Of a stretch of DNA of 13,683 nucleotides, positions 6,478-13,683 are shown piece by piece. The stretch lies in the NCBI GenBank assembly GCA_002418705.1, contig DIEQ01000060.1:1-13683 (forward strand), read 5' to 3'. Within the stretch, counting starts at the first letter, position 1. Each line of letters opens with the position of its first letter. The translations under genes and the position numbers were made by a program. The stretch is from Mageeibacillus sp. UBA5770. Its GTDB lineage: Bacteria; Bacillota_A; Clostridia; Saccharofermentanales; Saccharofermentanaceae. The notes under the pieces are model-generated. The model did not search any database and had not been told where the DNA came from. It worked only from the letters and a program-made list of their open reading frames with translations.

Positions 6478-7713
6478 ATGGAAAATACATCAACACACGA
6501 GGTTGTCATCCTGGCTCGCATGGGTGAGATTGCACTCAAAGGCTTGAATCGAGGGAAATTCGAACACCAGCTGATTGCCAATCTGAAATACCGCCTTCGT
6601 GAATTGGGTAATTTCTATATTTTCCAGAGTCAGTCACGCCTGTGGATTGAGCCCAAGGCAACAGCCGCTGAAATTGAGACCGGGACTTTATCCGCGCAGT
6701 TTTCCGATGATACGGAGCTTGCCAAGGCAGCTCTTGCCGCTGTAACTCAGGTCTTTGGAATCGTATCAGCAAGCCTTGTATGGAAATTCACCGGCGGAAT
6801 CAATGAGATTACACAGCAGGCGAAAGAATTTGTAAAAGAATTGCTTGCCGCGAAAAATTACAAGACATTCAAAGTTGAAGCCAAGCGGGGCGATAAGCGT
6901 TTTCCAATGACGTCACCTGAAATCTGCATGGAATTGGGAGGGCAGCTGCTCGAAGCTTTTCCTGATCTTACCGTCGATGTTAATCACCCTGACTTTATTG
7001 TGTATGTTGAGATCCGTGAACACATTTACATATATACAGAGAAGATTTACGGACACCGTGGTCTGCCTGTTGGTACGGCAGGCAAAGGGATGCTGCTTCT
7101 TTCGGGCGGCATTGACAGCCCGGTTGCCGGTTATATGATGGCCAGCCGAGGACTGCAGCTTGAGGCCGTTTACTTTCATTCTTATCCTTATACAAGTGAA
7201 CGCGCTAAAGAGAAGGTTATCGATCTTGCGAAGATTGTATCGCATTTTGCCGGGAGCATGACACTGCACGTCGTTGATTTCACGGCCATTCAGCTCGAAC
7301 TCTATCAGAACAGCCCCCAGGATATGCTGACAATTACGATGCGCCGCATTATGCTTCAGATAGCAGAAGGAATCGCTGCAGAGCGGGGCTGCAAGGCACT
7401 GATTACCGGGGAAAGCCTCGGGCAGGTTGCCAGTCAGACACTTGAAGCAATCGCCCTGACCAATGAAGTTGTTAAGATGCCCGTTTTCAGACCGGTTATT
7501 GGTATTGACAAGGATGATACGATTACAATTGCCAGAAAAATCGGCACCTTCGAGACATCCATCCTTCCCTATGAGGATTGCTGTACCGTTTTTGTCGCCA
7601 AGCATCCCAAGACACATCCGAGGCCGGAACATATGATTGCAGCTGAGAAGAATCTTAATATTCCTGATCTTGTGGCACGCGGACTGGCATCTGTTGAAAA
7701 GATATATATCTAA
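6478..7713 (+). CDS. thiI: tRNA 4-thiouridine synthase ThiI, without rhodanese domain
   Basis: ThiI adenylates uridine 8 of tRNA and replaces its oxygen with sulfur. In some bacteria it also serves thiazole synthesis for thiamine. The 411-residue protein begins with an N-terminal ferredoxin-like part (ARMGEIALKGLNRGKFE). A THUMP domain follows at about 60-185, then a PP-loop pyrophosphatase domain with SGGIDSP at 209-215. ALITGESLGQVASQT (307-321) and PYEDCCTVF (C368, C369) are typical. It stops near residue 411, so it lacks the C-terminal rhodanese domain of the Escherichia coli protein, as does the Bacillus enzyme. Sulfur must then come directly from a partner desulfurase, and that gene ends 2 bases upstream. 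Its stop overlaps the ribosome site of the next gene, so translation is probably coupled. Confidence 0.96.
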   Translation: MENTSTHEVVILARMGEIALKGLNRGKFEHQLIANLKYRLRELGNFYIFQSQSRLWIEPKATAAEIETGTLSAQFSDDTELAKAALAAVTQVFGIVSASLVWKFTGGINEITQQAKEFVKELLAAKNYKTFKVEAKRGDKRFPMTSPEICMELGGQLLEAFPDLTVDVNHPDFIVYVEIREHIYIYTEKIYGHRGLPVGTAGKGMLLLSGGIDSPVAGYMMASRGLQLEAVYFHSYPYTSERAKEKVIDLAKIVSHFAGSMTLHVVDFTAIQLELYQNSPQDMLTITMRRIMLQIAEGIAAERGCKALITGESLGQVASQTLEAIALTNEVVKMPVFRPVIGIDKDDTITIARKIGTFETSILPYEDCCTVFVAKHPKTHPRPEHMIAAEKNLNIPDLVARGLASVEKIYI

Positions 7714-7718
7714 GGAGG
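7712..7718 (+). promoter_or_regulatory. Ribosome binding site that fixes the start of the AIR synthase-like gene
   Basis: AAGGAGG is a near-perfect Shine-Dalgarno sequence that overlaps the thiI stop codon and lies 8 bases before the ATG at 7727. The frame stays open upstream to an ATG at 7637 inside thiI, but that extension of 30 residues has no ribosome site and no family resemblance. Confidence 0.85.
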
Positions 7719-7726
7719 CCTCAAAT

Positions 7727-8761
7727 ATGCGAATCGGAAAGTTAACGAATCAGGAACTGCAGGAAATCGTGATCTCACGACTTCCCCGGCTTTCTGCCCG
7801 AACTCTTACCGGGGCGCAGGTAGGCGCAGACTGTGCATGGATCAATATGGATTCAAATCTTCTTGTTACTTCTGCTGACCCTGTAACGGCAGGGGGAATG
7901 CAGTCCGGACGGCTTTCCATCCATGTCTCATGCAATGATATTGCAGCAACCGGGGTTATGCCTGTCGGGATTCTGCTTGTTATCCTTGCTCCGCCTTCTA
8001 TCGAGAGGAAAGACCTGGTGAAAACAATTGAACAGGCATCTGAGGCTGCCTCAATGCTTGGTGTTGACATTGTCGGCGGGCATACTGAAATAAGTGATTC
8101 CGTCAGCCGGCTTGTTGTTATCACTACGGCTTTTGGCGTGATTGAGAAGACAGACCATGTGCCCCTTGGAAAAGCTTTGCCGGGTGATACGCTGCTGATG
8201 ACAAAAACGGCTGCGATTGAGGGAACCTGGATTGCGGCTATGGAACATGAAGACAAAATCTCTTCGGCACTCAACGCGGAGGATAATTCAGAACTTCTTG
8301 AGCAGGCGCGTTCTTTTATCGACCGGCTCAGTGTTGTTAAAGAGGGTGTCCTGGCTGTGTCGTGTCCTTCTTCAGTACCGGGAAACAATCAGCAGGGATA
8401 CCCGCTCAGCGCCGTTCATCTGATGCATGATGCTACGGAAGGCGGCATTTACGGTGCATCCTACGAAATGGCGGAGCTGTCCGGCACCGGACTCATACTT
8501 GAATCGACAGACATCCCGGTGCATCCTGCTACAAAAATCATCAGCACTGCCCTCGGGCTGGATCCCATGAGGCTTATTTCTTCGGGCTCTCTTCTGATAG
8601 CAACTTCTGAACCTGACCTTGTGATTGATAAATTAAAGTCAAATGATGTCGCCTGTGCCGCAATCGGCAAATTCACTGATGATGGATTTTATGTCAGGGA
8701 TGAGTCCGGGGTGCTTGTTCCACTGTCGCCGCCTGATGTCGATGAAATCTATAAATTGTAA
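7727..8761 (+). CDS. Orphan AIR synthase-related protein (PurM/HypE/SelD/ThiL superfamily)
   Basis: This 344-residue protein belongs to the PurM-like ATP-binding superfamily, whose members phosphorylate or dehydrate small molecules or protein ends. Superfamily features are the acidic motif GADCA (33-37) and TSADPVTAG (48-56), where related enzymes bind Mg-ATP. SCNDIAATGVMPVGILL follows from residue 68, then GGHTEIS (117-123) and the C-domain motif HDATEGGIYGASYEMAE. It is nearest to HypE-like proteins but ends in DEIYKL. True HypE needs a C-terminal cysteine to carry the cyano group, so it is probably not a hydrogenase maturase. No other hyp, sel, thi-kinase or pur genes lie beside it. It is the last gene of the thiI operon. 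The substrate is unknown; a link to thio-modification is only a guess from position. Confidence 0.75.
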   Translation: MRIGKLTNQELQEIVISRLPRLSARTLTGAQVGADCAWINMDSNLLVTSADPVTAGGMQSGRLSIHVSCNDIAATGVMPVGILLVILAPPSIERKDLVKTIEQASEAASMLGVDIVGGHTEISDSVSRLVVITTAFGVIEKTDHVPLGKALPGDTLLMTKTAAIEGTWIAAMEHEDKISSALNAEDNSELLEQARSFIDRLSVVKEGVLAVSCPSSVPGNNQQGYPLSAVHLMHDATEGGIYGASYEMAELSGTGLILESTDIPVHPATKIISTALGLDPMRLISSGSLLIATSEPDLVIDKLKSNDVACAAIGKFTDDGFYVRDESGVLVPLSPPDVDEIYKL

Positions 8762-8834
8762 TTTTTTCTAAAACAGCAGGGCAAGCCGACTTGAAAATCC
8801 GATAAAATGTGGTCAAATGCCGGGGAACTGGCAC

Positions 8835-8863
8835 TTTACCGCAGAGAAAGAATCCAGTAGAAT
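8835..8863 (+). promoter_or_regulatory. Candidate sigma-A promoter of glyA
   Basis: TTTACC (8835-8840) and TAGAAT (8858-8863) are 17 bases apart and would start transcription near 8870. The leader holds an A+T-rich inverted repeat, AAAATATA (8878-8885) with TATATTTT (8895-8902). The gap 8762-8928 starts with a run of six T but has no strong hairpin before it, so the thiI operon may also read through into glyA. Confidence 0.5.
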
Positions 8864-8928
8864 AACGTAGTATGCAGAAAATATAAATTGGATATATATT
8901 TTGATCCTAGAAAGCGGAGGGAACGGTC

Positions 8929-10167
8929 ATGTTTGAACACATTAAAGCTCAAGACCCTGAAGTATACCAGGCCATTATGCAGGAGGTTAACAGACAGCGT
9001 ACCAAAATCGAGCTCATCGCGTCTGAGAACTTTGTAACAGAAGCTGTCCTTGAGGCTGCAGGAAGCCCTCTTACTAATAAATATGCCGAAGGATATCCGG
9101 GAAAGAGATATTACGGCGGATGCGAATTCGTTGATATCGTTGAGACTCTGGCCATCGAACGTGCTAAACAGCTTTTTGGCGCAGAGCACGTTAATGTTCA
9201 GCCGCATTCGGGAGCACAGGCCAATACTGCCGTATATTTTGCAATCCTTGAGCCGGGCGATCTCATTCTCGGCATGGATCTTTCCCATGGCGGACATCTG
9301 ACACATGGCATGAAGCTTAATGTTTCCGGTAAGACATACCGCTCTGAATTTTATCAGGTTGATCCCGTAACCGCACGCATTGACTATGACAAACTTATGG
9401 AACAGGCTAAGCTTGTAAGACCCAAAGTTATCGTCGCCGGCGCTTCAGCCTATCCAAGAATCATTGATTTCGCAAAGTTCCGCGAGATTGCCGATGCAGT
9501 CGGAGCGTATCTCTTTGTTGATATGGCCCATATCGCCGGCCTTGTTGCCGCCGGTCTTCATCCGAATCCGGTCCCGTATGCTGATTTTGTTACGACAACG
9601 ACTCACAAGACCCTCCGCGGACCCAGAGGCGGAATTATCATGTGCAAAGAAAAGTATGCCAAACAGATTGACATGGCTGTATTCCCCGGACAGCAGGGCG
9701 GACCTCTCATGCATATCATTGCAGCAAAAGCTGTTGCATTTAAAGAGGCGCTTACTCCGGAATTCCGTACTTATCAGGGGAACATCATAAAGAATGCAGC
9801 AGCTTTAGCCGCCGGTCTTCAAGACAGGGGCATCGCCCTTGTTTCCGGCGGAACGGACAACCACCTGATGCTTATGGATTTGCGCGGTACCGGTGTTACA
9901 GGCAAGGAAATGCAGCTTCGCATGGATGAGATGAACATTACATGCAACAAAAATACAATTCCTTTCGATCCTGAGAAGCCTTTTGTAACAAGCGGAATTC
10001 GCCTTGGCACTGCGGCTGTTACGGCTCTCGGGATGAATACGGATGATATGACTGAGATTGCCGACCTGATCGCGCTTACACTGAATCACTTTGATACCAG
10101 CAAAGAAGAGATTCTTTCACGTGTTGCAGCTCTGACCAGCCGCTTTCATCTATATCCCGAAATCTGA
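8929..10167 (+). CDS. glyA: Serine hydroxymethyltransferase
   Basis: GlyA turns serine and tetrahydrofolate into glycine and methylene-tetrahydrofolate, the main source of one-carbon units for purines, thymidylate and methionine. The 412-residue PLP enzyme has the usual bacterial length. Visible features are [19 protein letters not shown] (from 28), [15 protein letters not shown] (from 50), the [12 protein letters not shown] block with D198 and H201, and the Schiff-base lysine K227 in [14 protein letters not shown]. The ATG at 8929 has GGAGGG at 8916-8921. It has its own likely promoter and lies 15 bases before rarA, with which it is probably cotranscribed. Nothing is unusual in the protein. 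Confidence 0.98.
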   Translation: MFEHIKAQDPEVYQAIMQEVNRQRTKIELIASENFVTEAVLEAAGSPLTNKYAEGYPGKRYYGGCEFVDIVETLAIERAKQLFGAEHVNVQPHSGAQANTAVYFAILEPGDLILGMDLSHGGHLTHGMKLNVSGKTYRSEFYQVDPVTARIDYDKLMEQAKLVRPKVIVAGASAYPRIIDFAKFREIADAVGAYLFVDMAHIAGLVAAGLHPNPVPYADFVTTTTHKTLRGPRGGIIMCKEKYAKQIDMAVFPGQQGGPLMHIIAAKAVAFKEALTPEFRTYQGNIIKNAAALAAGLQDRGIALVSGGTDNHLMLMDLRGTGVTGKEMQLRMDEMNITCNKNTIPFDPEKPFVTSGIRLGTAAVTALGMNTDDMTEIADLIALTLNHFDTSKEEILSRVAALTSRFHLYPEI

Positions 10168-10182
10168 TTGAGGTGATTTTTC

Positions 10183-11481
10183 TTGGATAATTCATTACCC
10201 GGAAAAGAGCCCCTGGCTTACCGTATGTCACCACGTTCGCTTGATGAATACGTTGGCCAGGAGCATATTCTGGGAAAAGGAAAAATGCTGCGCAGAATGA
10301 TAGAGGCAGACCGACTGTCCTCTATCATTCTTTATGGTCCTCCGGGAACAGGTAAAACCTCCCTCGCACGGCTTATTGCCCATACGACAGCTTCAGGATT
10401 TCAAAAACTGAATGCTGTCACAGCCGGTGTTGCTGAGATTAAGCGTGTTATTACCGATACCCAGAATCCGATCCTGAATCCTTCAGGACGTACTGTACTT
10501 TTCATAGATGAAATTCATCGCTTCAACAAGCTTCAGCAGGATGCCCTCCTTCCACAGGTTGAGGACGGCACTCTTATTCTTATTGGGGCAACGACAGAAA
10601 ATCCGTTTTTCGAAGTCAATAAGGCCCTTATTTCCAGGTCTACTGTTCTCACACTTAAGCCTTTAACGGAATCTGACATCATCAAAATACTCAGGATGGC
10701 ACTTGCGGATAAAGAAAGAGGTCTTGGAAATGAACTTATTTCCGTTTCCGATGAGGCTCTTTCCTATATTGCAAACCTCTCCAACGGTGATGCACGAATT
10801 GCGCTTCGTGCGATTGAACTCGCTTCCGTAACAACCCCGCCTGATGCAGCGGGCCAGGTTACCATTGATTCGACGGTTCTTGAAGACTGTATGCAGAAGC
10901 GAAGCATTGCTTTTGATGCGAACGGGGAGAGCCATTATGACAATATCAGTGCCTTCATCAAATCCATGCGTGGTTCAGATCCGGATGCTGCTGTATTTTA
11001 CCTGGCACGGGCACTGCACGGAGGGGAAGACATAGAATTCCTGGCAAGGCGGATATTAATCTGTGCCTCAGAGGATGTCGGAATGGCTAATCCGTCAGCT
11101 TTGCCTGTCGCGATGGCAGCTTATCAGGGGATTATGGCCGTTGGTATGCCCGAGGCAAGGATACTCCTGTCAGAAGCTGCCCTTGTTGTTGCTACAAGCC
11201 CCAAATCAAACGCTTCATATCTTGCGATCAATAAAGCGATGCAGGATGTCGCAGAAAAAAGAACCGGCGAAGTCCCGATGCATCTTCGCAATGCCCCTGC
11301 TAAAGGTATGGCTGATCTTGGGTATGGTGTCGGATATAAATATGCCCACGACTTTGAAGGACATATCGTCGACCAGCAATATTTGCCCGATGAAATGGCA
11401 GGGACAACCTATTATGAACCCACAAGTCTCGGTTATGAGACGAAAATCAGGGAATGGCTTGATAAGCGCCGTAAAAAATAA
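10183..11481 (+). CDS. rarA: Replication-associated recombination protein RarA (MgsA), AAA+ ATPase
   Basis: RarA is a DNA-dependent ATPase related to clamp-loader subunits and to eukaryotic WRNIP1. It acts at stalled replication forks. The 432-residue protein has an N-terminal AAA+ module with YVGQEHILG, Walker [10 protein letters not shown] (52-60), Walker [10 protein letters not shown] (106-114) and sensor 1 GATTENPFF (135-143). The C-terminal half has the MgsA tetramer domain with [24 protein letters not shown] and [18 protein letters not shown] take the TTG at 10183 as start: GAGGTGA at 10170-10176 is 6 bases away, and the next in-frame ATG comes only 14 codons in, inside the conserved LAYRMSP region. 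It follows glyA by 15 bases and ends ahead of a strong terminator. Confidence 0.96.
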   Translation: MDNSLPGKEPLAYRMSPRSLDEYVGQEHILGKGKMLRRMIEADRLSSIILYGPPGTGKTSLARLIAHTTASGFQKLNAVTAGVAEIKRVITDTQNPILNPSGRTVLFIDEIHRFNKLQQDALLPQVEDGTLILIGATTENPFFEVNKALISRSTVLTLKPLTESDIIKILRMALADKERGLGNELISVSDEALSYIANLSNGDARIALRAIELASVTTPPDAAGQVTIDSTVLEDCMQKRSIAFDANGESHYDNISAFIKSMRGSDPDAAVFYLARALHGGEDIEFLARRILICASEDVGMANPSALPVAMAAYQGIMAVGMPEARILLSEAALVVATSPKSNASYLAINKAMQDVAEKRTGEVPMHLRNAPAKGMADLGYGVGYKYAHDFEGHIVDQQYLPDEMAGTTYYEPTSLGYETKIREWLDKRRKK

Positions 11482-11495
11482 CGCTATGTAGTTAA

Positions 11496-11569
11496 ATTCT
11501 ATTCTTTTACTAAGAAATTCATGGGGCGTAACATTTGTTACGCCCCATTTTTGCTTAAAAGAATAGAGT
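11496..11569 (+). repeat. 74-nt nested inverted repeat after rarA
   Basis: An outer inverted repeat, 11496-11509 against 11556-11569 (14 bp, one G-U pair), encloses the perfect 12-bp terminator stem at 11521-11548. The two stems are separated by an unpaired 11-base and a 7-base segment. The A+T-rich outer arms and G+C-rich inner arms make the whole interval close to palindromic. It may be only a long terminator or a small palindromic intergenic repeat; one copy cannot decide. Confidence 0.7.
11521..11552 (+). terminator. Strong rho-independent terminator after rarA
   Basis: ATGGGGCGTAAC (11521-11532) pairs perfectly with GTTACGCCCCAT (11537-11548) around a four-base loop, and five T follow at 11548-11552. 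It ends the glyA-rarA transcript. Confidence 0.95.
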
Positions 11570-11577
11570 AAGACATG

Positions 11578-11709
11578 CAGGATGTGTTTAGCTGCTGATA
11601 GGTTATTGAATGACAAGCAATATATACATTAAAGGCATAACATCCTGACAGTTTACGGAAAGGTCGCCTCCAGGGCGATATGTGTGATGAATATGGCAGG
11701 ACAGGATGT
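11578..11709 (+). repeat. 8-base motif three times around the iscS start
   Basis: CAGGATGT occurs at 11578-11585 and 11702-11709, and its exact complement ACATCCTG at 11640-11647. The middle copy can pair with either outer copy, but not both at once. The downstream pairing encloses the iscS ribosome site and start codon. The rest of the 11570-11683 leader shows no convincing promoter by eye and no recognised operator. Confidence 0.5.
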
Positions 11710-12919
11710 CAGACGGGTTTATCTTGATAATGCTGCAACGACGATTGTCAGACAGGAAGTAATCGATGAGATGCTTCCGGTATTTACAGAAAATTATGGG
11801 AATGCTTCTTCCATTTATAAAGAAGGACAGAAGGCTAAAATTGCACTTGAGGATGCACGTTCACGTGTGGCTAAAGCCCTGAATGCTGAACCTTCGGAGA
11901 TTTATTTCACCTCTTGCGGTACTGAGTCTGATAACTGGGCTATTAAAGGAGCTGCTTTTCGTCACGCCAAGAAGGGCAGGCATATCATAACGTCTGTTAT
12001 CGAGCACCACGCTGTGCTTCACAGCTGCGAAGCACTTGCAAAATTAGGATATGAAATTACTTATCTTCCGGTTGATGAATTCGGAATTGTGAATCCTGCT
12101 GATGTCGAAGCAGCTATTCGTCCGGATACCATACTTGTAACCATTATGATGGCAAACAACGAAATCGGAACGATTCAGCCGATCGAAGAGATTGCAGCAA
12201 TTTGCCGCGAAAAGAAGGTTCTTTTTCATACGGATGCTGTCCAGGCAGCCGGTGCACTTGTACTTGATGTTAAAGCCCTCGGAATTGATATGCTTTCCCT
12301 TTCCGGACACAAGCTTCATGCTCCCAAGGGTGTAGGACTCCTGTATGTTCGAAAAGGTGTTGCCATCACAAACTTTATGGACGGCGGCGCTCAGGAACGG
12401 GCTAAGCGCGCCGGAACGGAGAACCTTCCGTATATCATCGGATTTGCAAAGGCACTCGAACTTGCTGCGGCAGATTTGGAGAAGACGGCTGAAGGCCTCT
12501 CAAAGATCCGTAACGAACTCATCGATGCTGTCCTTGATGCTGTTCCTCATACAAGACTCAACGGGCATGCGACGAAGCGGCTTCCCGGTAATGTCAATTT
12601 CTCATTCGAATTCATTGAAGGTGAATCTCTGTTGCTTTTGTTGGATCATATGGGTTTTGCCTGCTCAAGCGGTTCCGCCTGTACCTCAGGGTCTTTAGAT
12701 CCTTCCCATGTACTCCTCGCCATAGGGCTTCCACACGAAATTGCCCACGGATCGCTTCGTATAAGCATCGGCAAGTTCAATACAAGGGAAGAGGTAATGT
12801 CAATCGTTCCGGCCCTTGAGGTGATTGTGCAGCGCCTTCGCGATATGTCACCGCTATATGAAGACTTCATTAACAATAAAACCACAGCATATACACCCTG
12901 CAACCGCTGTAACAAATAA
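11684..12919 (+). CDS. iscS: Cysteine desulfurase IscS
   Basis: IscS supplies persulfide sulfur for Fe-S clusters and tRNA thiolation. Counted from GTG 11684 it has 411 residues, with VYLDNAATT from 12, the PLP-stacking H109 in [20 protein letters not shown], the Schiff-base lysine K210 in [11 protein letters not shown], and the catalytic C333 in [18 protein letters not shown]. The start is uncertain: GTG 11684, ATG 11687 and ATG 11693 are in frame. Only a modest AGGG at 11672-11675 fits the first two; the better GGAAAGG is about 20 bases off. The C-terminus ends in TPCNRCNK, a Cys-x-x-Cys tail (C406, C409) that classic IscS lacks. It is followed by iscU, so Fe-S assembly is the likely job. 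No iscR lies upstream; the terminator of rarA does. Confidence 0.96.
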   Translation: MMNMAGQDVRRVYLDNAATTIVRQEVIDEMLPVFTENYGNASSIYKEGQKAKIALEDARSRVAKALNAEPSEIYFTSCGTESDNWAIKGAAFRHAKKGRHIITSVIEHHAVLHSCEALAKLGYEITYLPVDEFGIVNPADVEAAIRPDTILVTIMMANNEIGTIQPIEEIAAICREKKVLFHTDAVQAAGALVLDVKALGIDMLSLSGHKLHAPKGVGLLYVRKGVAITNFMDGGAQERAKRAGTENLPYIIGFAKALELAAADLEKTAEGLSKIRNELIDAVLDAVPHTRLNGHATKRLPGNVNFSFEFIEGESLLLLLDHMGFACSSGSACTSGSLDPSHVLLAIGLPHEIAHGSLRISIGKFNTREEVMSIVPALEVIVQRLRDMSPLYEDFINNKTTAYTPCNRCNK

Positions 12920-12925
12920 TAAGAA

Positions 12926-12938
12926 GCTGGATTCCAGC
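12926..12938 (+). other. Small hairpin between iscS and iscU
   Basis: GCTGG (12926-12930) and CCAGC (12934-12938) form a 5-bp stem with a 3-base loop, two bases before the iscU ribosome site AAAGGAG (12941-12947). It has no T run, so it is not a terminator. It could mark an RNA processing or stability site, or be chance. Confidence 0.4.
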
Positions 12939-12955
12939 GCAAAGGAGAAATTTAT

Positions 12956-13390
12956 ATGATTTATAGTGACAAAGTAATGGACCATTTCATGCACCCGAGA
13001 AATGTCGGAGAGATCGAGGATGCAACGGCAACCGGAACGGTAGGCAACGCGAAGTGCGGCGACATCATGAAGGTTTACCTCAAAATTGAAGGGGACATTG
13101 TTGTTGACGCCAAGTTCAAGACATTCGGCTGCGGCAGTGCAATAGCCACATCAAGCATGGCAACTGAAATGATCAAAGGCCGTACCATTGACGAGGCACT
13201 TGCTCTGACAAACAAGGCTGTTGCTGAGGCTCTTGACGGACTTCCCCCGGTTAAAATGCACTGTTCTCTCCTCGCAGAACAGGCTGTTAAAGCTGCCTTT
13301 AAAGAGTATTTTGAAGCGCATGGCGGAATTCCTGCTGACAAACAGAAGTATTTCGACGTTCTCGAAGAAGATGAGCATAGCGTAGAATAA
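12956..13390 (+). CDS. iscU: Fe-S cluster assembly scaffold IscU (NifU N-domain type)
   Basis: IscU receives sulfur from IscS, builds 2Fe-2S or 4Fe-4S clusters and hands them to target proteins. The 144-residue protein shows the three cluster cysteines: C34 in GNAKCGD with D36, C59 in KTFGCGSAIATSS, and C103 in VKMHCSLLAEQA with H102. The N-terminus MIYSDKVMDHFMHPRNVGEI is typical. The C-terminus runs about 15 residues beyond E. coli IscU and is rich in acidic residues, as in the NifU-like scaffolds of Clostridia. AAAGGAG at 12941-12947 is 8 bases from the ATG. iscS ends 36 bases upstream, and the two form a unit. A terminator about 85 bases downstream ends the transcript. mnmA, the usual next gene in many Firmicutes, is absent. 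Confidence 0.97.
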   Translation: MIYSDKVMDHFMHPRNVGEIEDATATGTVGNAKCGDIMKVYLKIEGDIVVDAKFKTFGCGSAIATSSMATEMIKGRTIDEALALTNKAVAEALDGLPPVKMHCSLLAEQAVKAAFKEYFEAHGGIPADKQKYFDVLEEDEHSVE

Positions 13391-13420
13391 TTCTCATCCT
13401 GAATTTTCAGGCAAGAGAAT
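13390..13420 (+). other. Hairpin directly after the iscU stop codon
   Basis: ATTCTC (13390-13395) pairs with GAGAAT (13415-13420), and inside it CCTGAA (13398-13403) pairs with TTCAGG (13406-13411). The stem starts at the last base of the iscU stop codon. No T run follows, so it may protect the 3' end of the mRNA rather than stop transcription. Confidence 0.5.
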
Positions 13421-13475
13421 CCAAGGTACTCCGGGCATTAACCTGTTACTTGATTCATATACTGAACTATCAATG

Positions 13476-13520
13476 AACAGACCGATAGCATTACTGTTTG
13501 TTATTGGTCTGTTTTTGTTT
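13476..13520 (+). terminator. Rho-independent terminator of iscS-iscU
   Basis: AACAGACCGATA (13476-13487) pairs with TATTGGTCTGTT (13502-13513) over 12 bp with one G-U pair. The loop is 14 bases and T-rich sequence follows from 13512. It lies between convergent genes. In the other direction the stem is followed only by TTCATTG, a poor T run, so it works mainly on the + strand. Confidence 0.85.
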
Positions 13521-13560
13521 TCTTCAAAAAGAAGAAAGGATAATAAGTACATTCTGACAT

Positions 13561-13683
13561 TCAGATCGAAGTTCTGATTTCTTTCCTTCCGATATATGTT
13601 GTCAGTTCGTCGAAGCCGCAGGTTTTGAGGTACGACGCAGTCTCGTTAAAATAGAAGCCGAGAGTTGAAGGATCATGTGAATC
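13561..13683 (-). CDS. C-terminal end of an unrecognised gene, cut by the window edge
   Basis: On the - strand a frame open from the window edge (13683) runs 40 codons to a TGA at 13563-13561. The visible tail includes PSTLGFYFNETASYLKTCGF and then DELTTYIGRKEIRTSI at the C-terminus. The composition is protein-like, mixed and without low complexity. The gene would converge on iscU, with the + strand terminator between them. I do not recognise a family from 40 residues. The call rests on an open frame at the edge, a plausible amino acid mix and the lack of any other gene here; chance remains possible. Confidence 0.5.
   Translation of the reverse strand, partial: DSHDPSTLGFYFNETASYLKTCGFDELTTYIGRKEIRTSI

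Noticed and set aside
6913..7632. Long - strand open frame of 239 codons inside thiI
   Set aside because: It lies wholly opposite the conserved PP-loop region of thiI, has no recognisable motif and no reason to be coding; it is a shadow of the real frame.
7637..7726. Earlier ATG for the AIR synthase-like gene
   Set aside because: It would overlap thiI by 77 bases and has no ribosome site, while the ATG at 7727 has AAGGAGG at ideal spacing.
7750..8388. Long - strand open frame of 212 codons inside the AIR synthase-like gene
   Set aside because: Opposite a clearly conserved gene, very rich in Ser and Ile, as expected from reading the complement of a coding frame.
7727..8761. Calling the AIR synthase-like protein HypE, ThiL or SelD
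   Set aside because: There is no C-terminal cysteine for HypE, no hydrogenase genes nearby, and no Sec/Cys-Gly loop of the SelD kind that I can see. ThiL motifs match only in the general superfamily sense.
8762..8828. Terminator after the AIR synthase-like gene
   Set aside because: There is a run of six T directly after the stop but no stable stem before it; read-through to glyA seems possible.
11611..11649. Small open frame of 12 codons (ATG at 11610) before iscS
   Set aside because: Very short, poor ribosome site, no resemblance to a leader peptide with regulatory codons.

Overview
The window reads as a stretch of ordinary chromosome from a Clostridia-type Firmicute. The evidence is the rplS-rbgA-rnhB-yraN order, strong purine-rich Shine-Dalgarno sites before nearly every gene, a ThiI without a rhodanese domain beside its own NifS-like cysteine desulfurase, and an iscS-iscU pair. 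I could not fix the family or genus. Coding density is high, and all complete genes are on the + strand. Only one gene tail, at the right edge, is on the - strand. I see no tRNA, rRNA, CRISPR array, transposase or prophage gene.

Layout. (1) 1-2400: the end of rplS (ribosomal protein L19) with its terminator, then rbgA (50S assembly GTPase), rnhB (RNase HII) and yraN (UPF0102, nuclease fold). (2) 2411-8761: a likely operon behind a good sigma-A promoter and a leader of about 125 nt. It carries a class I/II aminotransferase of the aspartate subgroup with the MocR-like domain, purB of the long eukaryote-like type, a NifZ/IscS-like cysteine desulfurase, thiI, and an orphan PurM/HypE-superfamily protein. 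(3) 8835-11552: glyA (serine hydroxymethyltransferase) and rarA (AAA+ recombination factor), with their own promoter and a very strong terminator. (4) 11578-13520: iscS and iscU (Fe-S cluster assembly) and a terminator. (5) 13561-13683: the C-terminal end of an unrecognised convergent gene.

How the genes work together. The window holds two separate sulfur routes. The desulfurase at 5330 probably feeds ThiI for tRNA 4-thiouridine, and IscS at 11684 probably feeds the IscU scaffold for Fe-S clusters. The aminotransferase and PurB share a transcript: aspartate is consumed to make adenylosuccinate, which PurB splits to AMP and fumarate. GlyA adds one-carbon units that purine synthesis also uses.

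Most of this is housekeeping, and I find no clear new system. The points most worth checking are a probable CTG start codon on the ThiI-linked desulfurase, an orphan HypE-like ATPase in the thiI operon, structured leaders before the aminotransferase and iscS, a Cys-x-x-Cys tail on IscS, and a 74-nt nested palindrome after rarA.
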